Shown: positions 45,831-58,617 of the stretch, piece by piece | Numbering within the stretch: position 1 is the first letter of the stretch | How the letters are laid out: each line of letters opens with the position of its first letter | NCBI GenBank assembly: GCA_028583685.1 | Contig: JAMXIF010000015.1 | Coordinates: 60,878,801 to 60,942,800, forward strand | Direction of reading: 5' to 3' | Source of the DNA: Petaurus breviceps papuanus | Taxonomy: Eukaryota; Chordata; Mammalia; Diprotodontia; Petauridae | DNA length: 64,000 bases | Translations under genes and position numbers: made by a program | Notes under the pieces: generated by a model | Told to the model about the DNA's origin: nothing | What the model saw: the letters and a program-made list of their open reading frames with translations, nothing else | Databases searched by the model: none

Positions 45831-47154
45831 AAGAATGAGTGGGTCAAACAAGAAATCATAGAAACAATAAGTGACTACATTCAAGAGAATGACAAAAATA
45901 AGACAACACACCAAAATTTGTGGGATGCAGCGAAAGCAGTACTTAGGAGAAGTTTTATATCTCTGAATGCATAGATGAAAAAAATAGAGCAAATGGAAAT
46001 CAATAAATTGGGGATGCAGCTGAAAAAGCTAGAAAAAGAACAAATTGTAAATATCCAATTAAAATTAAATACTAAATTAGAAATACTGAATACCAAAGGA
46101 GAGATTAATAAAATTGAAATTAAGAAAACTATCAAACTAATAAATAAAATCAAGAGCTGGATTTATGGGGGGAAAAACAAGAAAATTGATATAACTTTAG
46201 TCAATTTGATAAAAAAAGAAAAAAAACAAATGGTCAGTATCAAAAATGAAAAGGGTGAATTAACCTCCAATGTAAAGAAATTAATACAATAATTAGGAAG
46301 TATTTTCCCCAATTGTACACCCATAAATTTGACAATATTATTGAATTAGATGAATATTTACAAAATTATAAGTTTTGTATAAGATTAACTGAAGAGGAAG
46401 TAAAATACTTAAATAGCCTTATCTCAGAAAAAGAAATTGAACAAGCATTAATGAACTCTCTAGGAAAAAATCCCCAGGGCCAGATGAATTTACAAGTGAG
46501 TTCTATCAAATATTTAAAGAACAATTGATTCCAATACTTTAGAAACTATTTAGGAAAATTAGAGGAGTCCTAACAAATTCTTTTTATGACACAAATACAG
46601 TACTTATACCTAAATCAGGAAGAGCCAAAACTGAGAAAGAAAACTATAGACCAATTCCCCTCATGAATATAGATGCAAAAAGACCACAGCAACTTTTCAT
46701 GAGAAATATACTTTTTGATCTGGTAGGATTTATTCCAGGAATGCAAGGATGGTTCAATATTAGGAAAACTATAAGTAAAATCAATCATATCAACAACAAA
46801 AGTAATAAAATCTTTATGATTATTTCAATAGATGCAGAAAAAGCTTTTGACAAAATACAGCACCCATTCCTATTAAAAACACTAGAAATTGTAGGAATAA
46901 ATGGAGTCTTCCTTAAAATAATAAGTAGCATCTATCTAAAACCATCAGCAAGTATTATACATAATGAGGATAAGCTAGGAGCATTTCCAATAAGATTGTG
47001 GGTTAAACAAGGATGTCCACTATCACCCTCTTATTCAATTTGGTACTAGAATGGTTAGCTGTAGAAATAAGAGAAGGAAAATAAATCAAAGGAATTAGGA
47101 TGATTATATACTTAGAAAATCCTAGAGAATATAGTAAAACAAAACCTATTTAAG

Positions 47155-47450
47155 GGGGCAGCCAGGTAGCACAGCGAGTAAGAGCACCAGCCCCAGAGTT
47201 GGGATGACCTGGGATCGAATTTGAGCTCAGACACTTAGCACCCACCCAGAAACACCTGGCCTTGTAACTTAAGTTACTTAACCCCAATTGCTTAGGGGTG
47301 GCCAGGTGGTGCAGTGAGTAAGAGAACCGGCCCCAGAGTCGGGATGACCTGGGATTGAATCTGGGCTCAGACACTTAGCACACCCAGAAATAACTGGCCA
47401 TGTAACCTTGAGCAAGTTACTTAACCCCAATTCCTTGACAATAATAAAAA
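47155..47450 (+). mobile_element. Head-to-tail SINE dimer (GAGTAAGAGC subfamily)
   Basis: Two complete units, 47155-47293 and 47294-47450, each with GAGTAAGAG and ACTTAACCCCAATT. There is no A-tail and no L1 sequence between them. One TSD, about 9 bp (AAACCTATT / CAACTATTT type), brackets the pair at about 47141-47151 and 47451-47461. Confidence 0.8.
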
Positions 47451-49639
47451 AACAACTATTTGAGATAATAAATAAATTTAGCAAATTTGCAGGATATAAA
47501 GTAAACCCATATAAATCCTCGGCATTCCTATATATTTCTAACAAAGTTCAACAGCAAGAAATACAAAGAGAAATTCCATTTGAAGTTACTGTAGACGTTA
47601 TAAAATATTTAAGAATCTACCTGTCAAAACAAACCCAGGACCTATATGAACACAATTACAAAACATTTTTCACACAAATAAAGTCAGATCTAAATAATTG
47701 GAAAAACATCAGTTGCTTGTGGCTAGGTCAAGCCAAATGAATAAAAATGACAATTATACCCAAATTAATTGGGTTTTTTAGTGCCATACCAAACAGCCTA
47801 ACAAAAATTTATTTTTTTGATTTGTAAAAAGTAGTAAAAAAATTCTACATTGATGAACAAAAAATCCAGAATATCAAGGAAATTAATGAAAAGAAATGCT
47901 AGGGAAGGTCGCCTAGCCATACCAGATTTAAAACTGTATTACACAGCAGCAGTCATTAAAACAACTTTGTACTGGTGGAAGAATTAGAGCAGTGGATTAG
48001 TGGAATAGATTGGGTACACAGGACACAGCAGTCAATGACTATAGTAATCTACTGTTTGATAAACCCAAAGACCCCAACTTCTGGGATAAGAACTCAGTAT
48101 TTGACAAAAAAAACTGCTGGGAAAAGTAGAAAACAGTATGGCAGAAACTGGGAATAGACCAATATCTTACACCATAAACCAAAATCAAGTGTAAATGGGT
48201 GTATGATCTAGATATAAAAGTTGATAATGTAAGCAATCTGGGAGAGCAAGGAATAATTTACCTGTCAGATTTATGGAGTAGGGAAGAATTTGTGTCCAAA
48301 CAAGAGATAGAGAACATTATGAAATGCAAAATGGATAACTTTGATTACATTAAAGTGAAAAGCTTTTGTACAAATAAAGCTAATGTAACCGAGATTAGGA
48401 GGGAAGTAGAAAATTTGGAAAGAATTTTTACAACCAGTGTCTCTGATAAAGGATTGGTTTCTAAAATATACAGAGAACTGAGTCAAATTTATAAGGATAC
48501 AAATCATTCCTCAGTTGATAAATGGTCAAAGGATATGAACAGGTAGTTTTCAGAGGAATAAATTAAAGACATCTATAAGCATATGAAAAAATGCTCTAAA
48601 TCACTATTGATTAGAGAAATGCAAATGAAAACCACTCTGAGGTACCATAGCTCAAATACTAAAGAAAGGTATGAAAAACAAGTTATATGAGTGAACATTA
48701 GCAATAAAGAAGTTAAAATATCTTTATTTTCATATGACATGATTGTATATGTAGTAAACAAACCTAAAACAATATACAAAAACTAATTAAAGTAATATAT
48801 TTAACAAAGAAGTAAAGCACAAAACACATTTTTAAAACTTGCATTATTATACTCAAACAACCTGAATTAATGGAAACTAATAACAAAATGTTGTTTATAA
48901 CAGTGATCAAATGTATCAAATATTAAAAACATTATTGAAAATGATTAAAGTTGTTTTGATAGAAATTTTAAAAAGATGAACAGATGGAGGGATATAATTT
49001 ACTTGTTCTTTGGTTAAACAAACATAGTAAAAATGTCAATATGTCCCCAACTAATTAGCAGACAATGATACATCTAGCAAAATCCTATTAGAATTCTTAA
49101 TAGAATTAGATAAAGTCATAAAAATTCATATAGAAAACAAACTAAGAAGAAATATGAAAAAGAAATTCAGCAAAAGAGAACTTGTAGCATCAGATTTTAG
49201 TATGTACTATAAAGAAATAATAATTTTGTGATATTGGAAAGAAACAGGAAATAGATCCATTGAAAAGAATAAAACCAGAAATAAAGAGAAATTTATATGA
49301 GAGGTTAGCACTTGATTAAACCCATTCTTTAAAAGTATTGCTAATAAAAAGACTACTTAACTTTTAACTGTAGGAATATATGAAAGTTAAATGGTGAAAA
49401 ATGGATTTAGATTCATTGCTAGAAGGATAATGAACTATAACTGTGCTAGTGATACAGCATTTTGAAATCTTAAAATGAGAAAGTAATAATCAATTTTCCC
49501 CAAATATGGAGAATAAAAGGGAAGAAATTAGTGAAAACAAAAATACTGGGTAATAGAAAGATAAAGGAGATTTTGTCCAACAAAAAGAAATATCTTCAAA
49601 ATTAGGAGATATAGAGAATCTATATAAAATTGATATGTA

Positions 49640-50400
49640 CAGAGAAATGAATTTCCATTTTTTAACATTTGTATTTAACATTTTGAGTTCCAAATTCTAT
49701 CCTTCCCTCCTTCTTTCCCCTTTCCTCCAGATGGTAAACAATGGTTATACATGTGCAATTATATAAAACATTTCCATATTAGTTATTTTGAACAAGGAGA
49801 CTTGAATAAAAGAAAAAATGAAAAAAATAGCACACTTACTTGTATTCAATCAATATCACTTCTTTCTCTGAAGGCAGTGTCCTTTGGGATTGTCTTAGAT
49901 CATTGAATTTCTGTGAATAGCTAAGTCATTCACAGTTCTTTATCAAAGAATATTGCTGTTACTATGCTCAGTGTTCTTCTGGTCCTGTTCACTTCACCAT
50001 ACATCAGTTTATGTAAGTCTTTCCATGTTTTTCTAAATTATCTTGCTTGCCATTTCTTATAGCACGATAATATTAGATTACAATCATATACCACAATAGG
50101 TTTAGCCATTCCCCAATTGATGGTCATCGCTTTGATTTCCAGTTCTTAGCCACCACAAAAAAAGAGCTACTATAAATATTTTTGTACAGAGAGGTCTTTT
50201 CCCTCCTTTTTTGAATATCTTTGGGATATAGACCTAGTAGTGGTATTGCTGGATCAAAGGGCATGCACAATTTTATAACCCATTGGGCTATAGTTGTGAA
50301 TTGGTCTCCAGAATGCTTGGATCAGTTCACAACTCCACCAACAATGAATTAGTGGCCTGGTTTTCCTACACCCCTCCAACATAGTTTTTTGTCATATTTT
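49640..50400 (-). mobile_element. 5'-truncated L1, 3' end only
   Basis: The minus strand holds an L1 3'UTR and the last part of ORF2 (boxes equivalent to CAATACCACTACTAGGTC and CATTGTTGGTGGAGTTGTG, CCATCAATTGGGGAATGG). It is inserted into the old plus-strand L1. It is non-coding as it stands. Confidence 0.8.
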
Positions 50401-51290
50401 CTACTTTAAAACAGAGATTTCTAAGGTGCAAATAACATTATTAACTATGCAAAAAGATGTCCAAATTCTCTAATGAGAAATTAATATCAAGACAATCTTA
50501 AGATTTCTTCCTAATTTTACACGGTAAAATGAACATAAATGATAAAATATAACTTTTGTGGGACTGTAGACTAGTACAAATTGTTTGCAGAACAACATGA
50601 CCATCTAGGTGTCATGAAACTGATCAAACTTTTTAAGCTAAGGGAGTCCATTATGAGAACATCATCCTCAAAATATTACTAAAATAAATATGTAAATAAT
50701 ATTACACTGAACATAATAGTTATACAATATATTTATATATTATGTGCTGTTATACTTTTATATTATATTGTTATACACGATATAAGCTGTGTTTCATCTA
50801 TCATGTATAATATGTTTTATAATAATATAATACTGATATATTAAATAATATAAATATGAAATGTATAATAAAATAGGAAAATAGTATTATCTGTTAAAAA
50901 AATTCGTGCACAAACTGGAAACATCCTACACATTCAATAATTCAATATTGTGGTAATGGTACTGTCAAAAATGATAAAGAACATGAAGAATACAAGGAAA
51001 TACATAAGACAGTTATGAAGTGATACAAAACACACTGAATAGAAATAGAACTGTATGCACATTTATTAAAATTACATCTTAAAAATAAAGCAAAGACAAA
51101 GTCAGTATAATTTTGCTAAACTTAAAAGGGAACAAAAGGCAAACATATTCTGTTTGTTTCAATTTAATATAGTTGGTTTTTTTTCAATTAAATATGAAAT
51201 ATAAAATATTCTTCCTTGTTTTGCATATTTGATGATTTTCACTGATAGCTAAATTTTTAGTTGTTTTTTTTTTTTACTAATTCTTAGAAA

Positions 51291-51744
51291 GTTAAATTCA
51301 GGAAAACCTATAGATACTGAGTAAATTCTCTATAGGAGAGTTGCAGAATGATATGGATAAGAAATTTTCAGGATAAAGAGGTGTGCAGATGTTGAGGGAA
51401 AAAAAAGAGTCCATCAGTGGTGGATTACACTTACGTTCAAGAAACTGTAGATCCACTGAGATACTAAATTAAGAAATACTTAATGGGGAGGAGATAGGGA
51501 AGTGAGTATCTTTTTGTATGTATACTCACCTTAATCCTAAATACAATGGGGGGACATTTTCCTTTTTTCAAACACACACATTTACACACACACACACACA
51601 CACACACTCCCTACAGCACTCTGGCTTTTACTAGGACAAGAAATCTTTTTTTCTAAATTTTTCAAATCTTCACTTTCATCTGGTCTGGCTCTCAGTGATA
51701 GAAGGGTTGGCATCTAGGATATGAGGTTGGTTCTAGCATCTATT
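51291..51744. other. Unclassified, with a (CA)n run
   Basis: No gene recognised. An imperfect (CA)n microsatellite lies at 51570-51607. Confidence 0.5.
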
Positions 51745-52305
51745 GCAAATTTATATTAGCAGACAACTTTGTGAAAAGTAATTATTGATTCCTCTTTGCC
51801 TTTGTTTATTCCTAAAATTGCTCTTTCTTGTCTTATTGCTTTGGCTTGCATTTCTAATACTATATTAAATAATAGGGGTTATTAATATTTTTCCTTTACA
51901 TTTGATTTTGTTGTAAATGCCTCTAGTTTATCCTCATTACATCTAATGCTATGTCTTGTTTTTATGTAGCTATTATGAATCATTTTAAGGAAAGATCCAT
52001 TTATTCTTATGGCTTCTAATTATTGTTTATTAAAAGAGTGCTGATTTTTTCAAAAGCTTTTTCTGCATTCACAGATATAATCATGTATTTTTGTTGTTGT
52101 TGTTCTTGCCATAAATGTGGTCTATTTTGAATAATATGGAACCAAACTTGTGCTCCTGGTATAAATCCAAACTGGTCATATTACATAAATTTTTTTGGTG
52201 TCTTACTTCAAATATTCTTTAGAGATATTGGATTATAGATTTCTTTCTCTGGTTTGTCTCTTCCTAGTTTGGTTATTAAGATAATTTTTATATCCTAGAA
52301 AGAAT
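51745..52305 (-). mobile_element. Ancient L1 reverse transcriptase fragment
   Basis: The minus strand shows diverged L1 ORF2 text: QTGFIPGAQVWF-like (cf. [11 protein letters not shown]) and MIISVNAEKAFEKI (cf. [14 protein letters not shown]). Stops are frequent. Ends are not sharp. Confidence 0.7.
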
Positions 52306-53040
52306 TAATCCCAATCTAGTGTCAGAACATAACTTCTGGCTCATTTCTGTTGTTTGTATTCCTTCTATGTAAACAGACTGAGTGTCTATTTCATCTGGAT
52401 TCATGACTGCTCCTCACCTTGGTGCTCAACTATAGACTCTGGCTCACTTGTGGTCCTGGAAGGCTCTATATGGAATTTATTTGCCAGAACCCTTTTTCAG
52501 TGTCTATCTCTCTGTGCTCTCTTGGGCTAGAAAAATGTCCCACTATGATTTTTCTTTTTCTTTTATTTTTTTTAAATTTCTTTTATTCTAAATTCATGGA
52601 ACAAAATAAGCAGTTCCATAAACGGTATAATAAAAAGGATGATTCCACATCAAACTGCAAACCTACCACATACAACTTGCTATTCCCTCCAAAAATACAA
52701 CAAAGTTATCATTTAAATTTCTTTTTATCCCTTTTTCTTGCTTCTTTCCCGCCATAGAGATGACTACCATTAGACACAAATAGGTATGTGTGTGTATATG
52801 TAAAACTATTTTATACTTCTATTTATTAGCTCTTTCTCTAAATGCAGATAGCATCTTTCTTCAGGTGCCCGTAAATTTCCTTATCTACACTTATTCTGTG
52901 GTCTTTCTTGATCTTTACTGGAGTAATTGTGGGAGAAAGTTCAGCTTTACACCATTCTTCTAGTCTAGCATCTCTTCTCATGTCACTTATATTGCAAGAA
53001 TTTTTAAAGAACTATGTACATTGCCAAATGTAAAACCAAG
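52306..53040. other. Unclassified; possible old LINE 3' end on minus
   Basis: 52555-52900 starts with a T-rich run and has a GCAGATAGCATC box seen in L1 3'UTRs, but the rest (GGAACAAAATAAGCAGTTCC) is unfamiliar. The 112-codon plus-strand frame at 52419-52757 spans this and has no known domain. Confidence 0.3.
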
Positions 53041-53044
53041 CTTC

Positions 53045-53290
53045 TTATTATTTTATATAAAGTGATAATGGACATTTACATGGCTCCTTATGGTTTAAAA
53101 AAACTACATATATTATGTCATTTGATACCCATAAAACCTCTTTGAGTTCATCAGTAAAGGTATTACTAACCTCATTTTACATATGACGAAACTCAATCAC
53201 AGATAGACTAAATTATTTGGCTATGTTCATATGAGTCTAGAGAACTAAGCTAGGTCTCCTAATTCCCAATCCAGTGCTCTTTCTACTACA
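53045..53290 (-). mobile_element. MIR/THER-like SINE
   Basis: The plus strand shows ATATTATGTCATTTGATACC, CTCATTTTACATATGACGAA and TCCCAATCCAGTGCTCTTTC, the reverse complement of an old mammalian CORE-type SINE. It is diverged and without a TSD. Confidence 0.55.
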
Positions 53291-54738
53291 TTTCATTCTC
53301 TCTCCACAGTTTGAGATTAAAACATTGATCTTAAGTTGAAAATAATTCTTGTCAAGTTAATCTATATCTTTTTAGGGAAAGATTAAATGCATCAAAGATT
53401 TGCATATAGCCCCACACATTATGATATAACTATAGAAGTCACAAGACATATATACATATACACATATAAATATACACATGTAGGGCACTAAGACTTATGG
53501 GACATTCTGAATATCACTCTGGGGTATAGTCATATTTTCCTTTTCCACATTTGGTATCTTCCAATTTCTAAGTATAATTTGTTTGATCATTTGAACTTTT
53601 GGAAATGTTAAATGCCATCAAACTTTCTGGTGTCAAAATAATAGAAAAAAATGAATCATCCAAAAGTTAACATGAAGTCATTAAAGTGATTAGAAGGTAA
53701 ATATAGCCTTTAAATTTCTAAGGAGTGGGTTCATTATAGCTTTATATCTTTTCTGATTCATTCAGTTAGTCAGCATACATTTTTAAAGTGCCTCCTTTAG
53801 TAAGGTAAGGCTTTGATACTTCTACCTAAAAGCCTGCCTGAACTTAAAAACTGTCTTAAACTTGACTAATCACTTGATGAATTTATGCCTCAGGTTCTTC
53901 ATCTGTAAAATTCTGGTATTTTTACACATACTACCTACCTTTCAGTACTGTAGTAAAGAAATTGCTTTATGAATCACAACTGTAAGGTATTATTACTATA
54001 CTAGTACTTAGTGAGTCTTAGATGTGAGCTATTATTATTTCAGCTAATGACCTAAAATAATCTCTGTAAGCTTTTCCCACTGTAGCAGTTTTCATACAGT
54101 TGTTTGCTATTTGAATTCTTTGCTGTCTGATTGCATGGTACCTAGCATATTGTCTCTTGTAAGGTTGGTGAGTCCTTTACATTCATAATACAATAATGGA
54201 AAGTTTCTTGAGTAGAAAAGAACATTTTCTAATACGCTTCTCCTAGTAAGTTTCAGAAAAAGTCTCACAATTCCTTATATTTGGGAAATTCATGTTTCTC
54301 ATTCTTAGTTAACATATATTTTTTCTTTTCTTTTGCAATTCAAATAAAGGAAAATTCAAGTTGTGTTCTATTAGAATTTCTCATGCTTAAACAGATAAAA
54401 TCTAAAGAAATTGATTGTTGAATTTTCAATGTCAGTTTATTGATAAAGTCCTCCTGTCAAATGCTGTGACCCAATAAATGCCCCATTTTGTAGGCAGATG
54501 ACAAAGAGAGAAGTGTCAACCATAAAAAAAAAAACAACTGGGTCCTCCTTGGCTTCCTTTTAGCCATACTGTATCATTTGAATAAAACATCTCATACTAT
54601 TTTAAGTAAGGTCCAAAATAATGATACCATAATATATCTAGAGTGTATATAGAAAGTAGTCATATAGTTTAGTTTAAAATATTGTTAGTTCAATGTAGCC
54701 CCACAAGATTGTTGGAAATGGTTATTTTCCATTTGAGC
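53291..54738. other. Mostly unclassified; an old SINE tail at 53870-54050
   Basis: 53870-54050 has CTTCATCTGTAAAATTCTGG, CTACCTACCTTTCAGTACTG and AATTGCTTTATGAATCAC, resembling the 3' tail of the SINE at 8200. I recognise nothing in the rest. Confidence 0.35.
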
Positions 54739-54739
54739 T

Positions 54740-55210
54740 ATGAATCAATCTCTCATCTTGGGATCTTTGCACTGCCTGTCCACCTGTCCTGGAATATACT
54801 TTCGCCTTTATCTCTGACTCATGGAGTCCCTGTCTTTTTCTAAGAGGCAGCTCAAGCACCATCTTTTACATGAAATCTTTTCTGATCTCCAGCTTTTAAG
54901 GCCCTCTCTCTTGCCCCCCTCATCTCTCTTGTCCTCACCCCACCCCACCCCTCTCCTTTCTTTTATTTTCTCAGGACATCATCTTAGGTTCCTTCCTGGG
55001 AGAGAGCAGTTGGTCAACTAATTTGTATATATTTATATTTATTAATGTTACATTTATGCTGCACATGTACTTTATACATATTATTATCCTCCCTGGTAGA
55101 ATATGAGTTTATGAGAGTAGGGATTATTTTAGCATGTGTATTTGTATTCCTAGCACCTAAAACAAATGCCAGACTCATAGTGAAGACTTAATAAATACTT
55201 ATTCATGCTC
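54740..55210 (+). mobile_element. L2 LINE 3' end
   Basis: Includes GGATCTTTGCACTGCCTGTC, CTAAGAGGCAGCTCAAGCAC and, at the end, GTATTTGTATTCCTAGCACC and CTTAATAAATACTTATTCA, the typical L2 3' terminus. It is ancient. The frame at 54821-55021 lies in it. Confidence 0.7.
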
Positions 55211-55264
55211 ATGTTGTACTCCTACAACATAAAACTCTAAACAATTCCTAGTCAAGGAACTTAT

Positions 55265-55375
55265 TATTTCTATCTCTTTGTTTATGTATACACACATATA
55301 TGCATATAAATGTACACATATATGTACACACATACATATATGCATATTTACACACATATTCAACCTATATATCTT
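55265..55375. repeat. Interrupted CA/TA-rich simple repeat
   Basis: Mixed ACACATATATGCATAT units over about 110 bases. Confidence 0.8.
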
Positions 55376-55429
55376 ATAAACTAATATGTATATCTGTGAT
55401 AGATAAACAATGAATTGGGCCTAGAGCAA

Positions 55430-57075
55430 ACAGGAGAAGGGAAATGAACACAATTGTCTTCAGAAAATTGAAAAGCTCCTTTATTGACCTGATTTTTTCC
55501 CATGAAAGTGAAAGCCCAACTTAAAAATGTCAAGAGGTACTGGTGTTACTGTATTGCAAAGAGACACGGAATACAATTTTTCAAAGTAACTAAAAAGGAA
55601 TGTCACATGGAGAACAATGAGGAGGTGCATGATGGCTGTTGGGAGGCAGTCACAGATATCCAATGAGGAGCTCTGAAGGACAGGAGCAAAAGATGTCATC
55701 AGGGAATGGTATGATAGAAGCAAAAGACGGGTTGGTCTGTGACAAAGATGAGAAACAAGAAGAATGCTAGAGTGCTGTATAGGCACCCTTATGTAATGGT
55801 AATGTAATTTGAATTTGAAGACTCCTTTGTGTTGGCAAAGGTAGCAGGTACTTAGCACTTAGTAATTGATCAAGTCTCTGTCGGGAAACAGAAGGTATGA
55901 ACTCCTGTCTCCTGTTGCTGATGTAACAGGAAGGGTTTGGCTGAAATAGGAAGCTAACGCTGTGTGTGTAAGAAAAGCCCCAGAGAGGCACAGTCAAAAT
56001 TTCTTGGGACCAGCATATGATGGTGGCAGAGCAGCTACAGAAGAGAGAATCGAGAACTGAGCCAGAATTTCCTGAGAACTTGTGGTGGTGGAGCTTCTTC
56101 TGAAGAGGAGCCCAGGACCCAGGAGCCCAGGTGAGAGAGGAGCCCAGGAGCCCAGGAACCAGGAGCACAGGAGAAGACTGAGGAAGCACGACCAGGATGC
56201 AGGGGCTTTGTCTGTTTGTTGTCTTGGTTTAGCCTTGAATTCCTGGGAGCAGAAATTGTGAAGGATCTGACATGGACTGGACCCTGTAAACTTCAGTGTG
56301 GAACAGGACCTACCCAGAGAGCTTGACAAGGAACTAGGAGCTATCATTGAACTCAGGCGACAGTCTGGTGAATCCAGGTAGAAACTGGGACCAAGGAAGG
56401 GGATCCAGGGAATCTGAGAACTGGCCCCAGGTCAAGATGAAAAGACCTTCCTGTGGGTACTGAGTAATGATGAAATTGTAGTTTACTGGTGACCTAGAGG
56501 TGGACGGTTTGTATTTTCTGTTGTACTTAGCAATTAATGATACTTAGTAATTGATTACTGATTAAGTGACTGATTGAGTTAACTTAAGTGTGCCCCATGA
56601 GTGGAAGACTGCCCCATGAGTGGAAGACTTTGACTATTGTACTTTTAGATAATTGTTCTTTGTTCTAAATATTGTGACCACTTTGGTGAAAACTATGTGG
56701 CCATTTTAATGATAAGCTGTTGTAAATATTTTATTGTGATTTTCTGTGATAAGTTGTAATATTGGGAATGCTGTACCTTGATTTTCTGTGAATGTTTTGC
56801 TTTGATTTGTTGTGGAATAGAGTGTTCACTATACTGTGTAATCAGAACCTTAAAAGCTGTTCACAGTAGCATTCTTCTGGAAAGCTTCTGTGCATGGCAT
56901 TACACCTTATGATGCCAGGAGAAAGCAACAGAAACTTCTAGCACATTGGGTAGACAACCTGTAACAAATTTATGAGAAGACATGAAGAAGACTCTCATAG
57001 AGTGGGAAGGCATGGATGGGATACAATCTGCATTAATGGTGAGAACCCCTAAATCAATGAGATTACACATATACA
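55430..57075 (+). mobile_element. Possible RTE-type LINE remnant, split by an LTR
   Basis: The flanks 55430-55791 and 56905-57075 read on across the LTR. The reading has CACATGGAGAACAATGAGG, ATCCAATGAGGAGCTCTGAA and, beyond the LTR, GAGTGGGAAGGCATGGATGG, which recalls the end of an RTE-type ORF. Assignment is tentative, and no frame is open. Confidence 0.3.
55792..56904 (+). mobile_element. Solo LTR, 1,113 bp
   Basis: LTR fossil with TG...CA ends (TGTAATGGTAATG to GGCATTACA) and a perfect 5-bp TSD, CCTTA, at 55787-55791 and 56905-56909. It shares boxes with LTR A and B, e.g. GGGTACTGAGTAATGATG-like and TCACTATACTGTGTAATCAG. Internal short repeats AGGAGCCCAGGA occur at 56105-56170. No viral interior is attached. 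Confidence 0.92.
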
Positions 57076-57256
57076 CATATGCATACACATTGCAGGAGAG
57101 AGAAAGAGGACAGAGAAACAGAGAGCTAGAGAGTCATCCTGTTCATTTTACAAATTAGGAGATATTCAGACTACTTGGATTGTATAGATCAATTATTGGG
57201 ATGGCAGAAAGGTCACCATATGAAACTTTCAAAGTAACAAAATCCATGACTCTCTG

Positions 57257-58575
57257 TTTTTTAAAAAAATTATTATTTTATTAAATATTTCCCAATTACA
57301 CTTAAAAAATTATAGTATTTTTTTTAATTTTGAATTCTAAATTCTTTTCCTCCTTCCTGTACCTCCCCCACCCTTTGTGAATACAAGCAATATAATATCA
57401 ATTATACATGTGATGTCATGAAAAACATATTCCCATAATAACCACATTATAAAAGAAAATACATATTCCTGCCCCTGCCAAGAAAAATTAAGAAAATGAA
57501 AAAAGTAATCTGTACACAGAGTTCATCAGTTCTCTTTCTGGAGGTGGATAGCATTTTTCGTCATAGGTTCTTTGGAATTGTTTTGATCATTGTACTGATC
57601 AGAATAGCTAAGTCATTCACAGTTGATGATCCTTAATTTATTGATGATCCTTACAATATTTCTGGTACTGTTATTGTGTACAATGTTTTCCTCACTCAGC
57701 TCACTTCACTATAAGTTCATGGGAATCTTTGCGAGTTTTTCTGAAAACATCTTGTTTGTCATATAACACAGTAGTATTCCACCACAATCATATACCTCAA
57801 TTTGTTCAGTCATTACCCAATTGAGAGGCATCCTTTATTTATTATTTATATTTCTATACATATATACTAATTATATTATATTATTATATTATAATTATAT
57901 AATAATATTATTATTAGCATTATTCAATTTCCAATTATTTGATGCTACAAAAAGAGCTGTTATAAGTATTTTTGTACAAAAATTTTCATTTCCTTTTCAT
58001 TGGTCTCTTTAGGATACAGAACCGGTAGTGGCATTGTTAGTATACAGGATACTAACCTAGTAATGGTATTGTATACACAGTTTTATGGCCTTTGGGTGTT
58101 GTTCCAAATTGTTCTTCAGAAGGGTTGGACCAATTCACAACTCCACCAACAATGTGTTACTGTCCCATTTTTTCCACATTCCCTCTTATATGTGTCATTT
58201 CCCTTTTCTGTCATGTTAGCCAATCTAATAAGTATGAGGTGGTATTTTAGAATGGTTATAATTTGTATTTTTCTAGTCAATAGTAATTTAAAGCATTTTT
58301 TTTCATATAACTATTGATAGCTTTGATTTCTTCTTCTCAAAACTGCCTGTTCATATCCTTTAGCCATTTATCAACTGGGAATGTCTCATGGGTTTTTTTT
58401 GTGCACATTTGACTACATTCCCTATATATTTGAGAAATGAGGCCTTTATGAGAGAAACTCACTGTAATTTTTTCCACAATATTGTACTTTCTTTATAATT
58501 TTAACAGCATTAATTTTGTTTGTGCAAAACCTTATTAATTTCATGTAATCCATATTATCCATTTTACTTCCTATG

Positions 58576-58617
<42 letters not shown>

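Larger units (their letters stand above)
40035..48655 (+). mobile_element. Middle-aged L1, interrupted, 3' end missing
   Basis: It starts with the L1-like GAGCCAAGATGGCAAAG at about 40035, followed by a 5'UTR, ORF1, a purine-rich spacer (41632-42240 and 44752-44861) and ORF2 up to the HYISP-equivalent region, where similarity stops at 48655. The 3'UTR and tail are not present, so a later deletion is likely. Insertions are the retroviral palindrome (42241-44751), a SINE (45656) and a SINE pair (47155). Upstream text at 38771-38959 and 40000-40034 may be more of its 5'UTR. Confidence 0.8.
44862..48655 (+). pseudogene. ORF2 of the middle-aged L1, broken and incomplete
   Basis: Remnant of the L1 endonuclease/reverse transcriptase. 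The start aligns with MNRMEGKTQIVIITVNVHRM. The endonuclease has CCPQETHLKQGDTHRVKV. The reverse transcriptase part has the [14 protein letters not shown] and [14 protein letters not shown] boxes. The FADD region is deleted near 47097, between GIRM and IIYLENPRE. The open part at 48199-48546 has YDLDIKVDNVSNLGEQGIIY. It has many stops and frameshifts plus three SINE units. It stops at 48655, before the Cys-rich end. Confidence 0.85.
38395..51290 (+). mobile_element. Very old L1, in pieces, host of later insertions
   Basis: Diverged ORF2 is visible at 38395-38770 (EEIIKAVASYIKDNEK, resembling [15 protein letters not shown]). It appears again at 48655-49450 (KISLFSYDMIVYVVNK like the FADDM box; LVASDFSMYYKEIII like IPDFNLYYKAAVI). 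The C-terminus is at about 50400-51080. The parts keep one order and strand, so one element is likely, but the join is inferred and sequence between the first two parts is missing. Many stops are present. Only these parts belong to it. Confidence 0.5.

Noticed and set aside
55481-56347. Minus-strand frames of 125, 140 and 117 codons
   Set aside because: They lie across the RTE-like remnant and in antisense to the solo LTR, with low-complexity Ser/Leu/Pro-rich translation.
57821-58317. Plus-strand frames of 63 and 105 codons
   Set aside because: They are antisense shadows of the L1 ORF2 tail.
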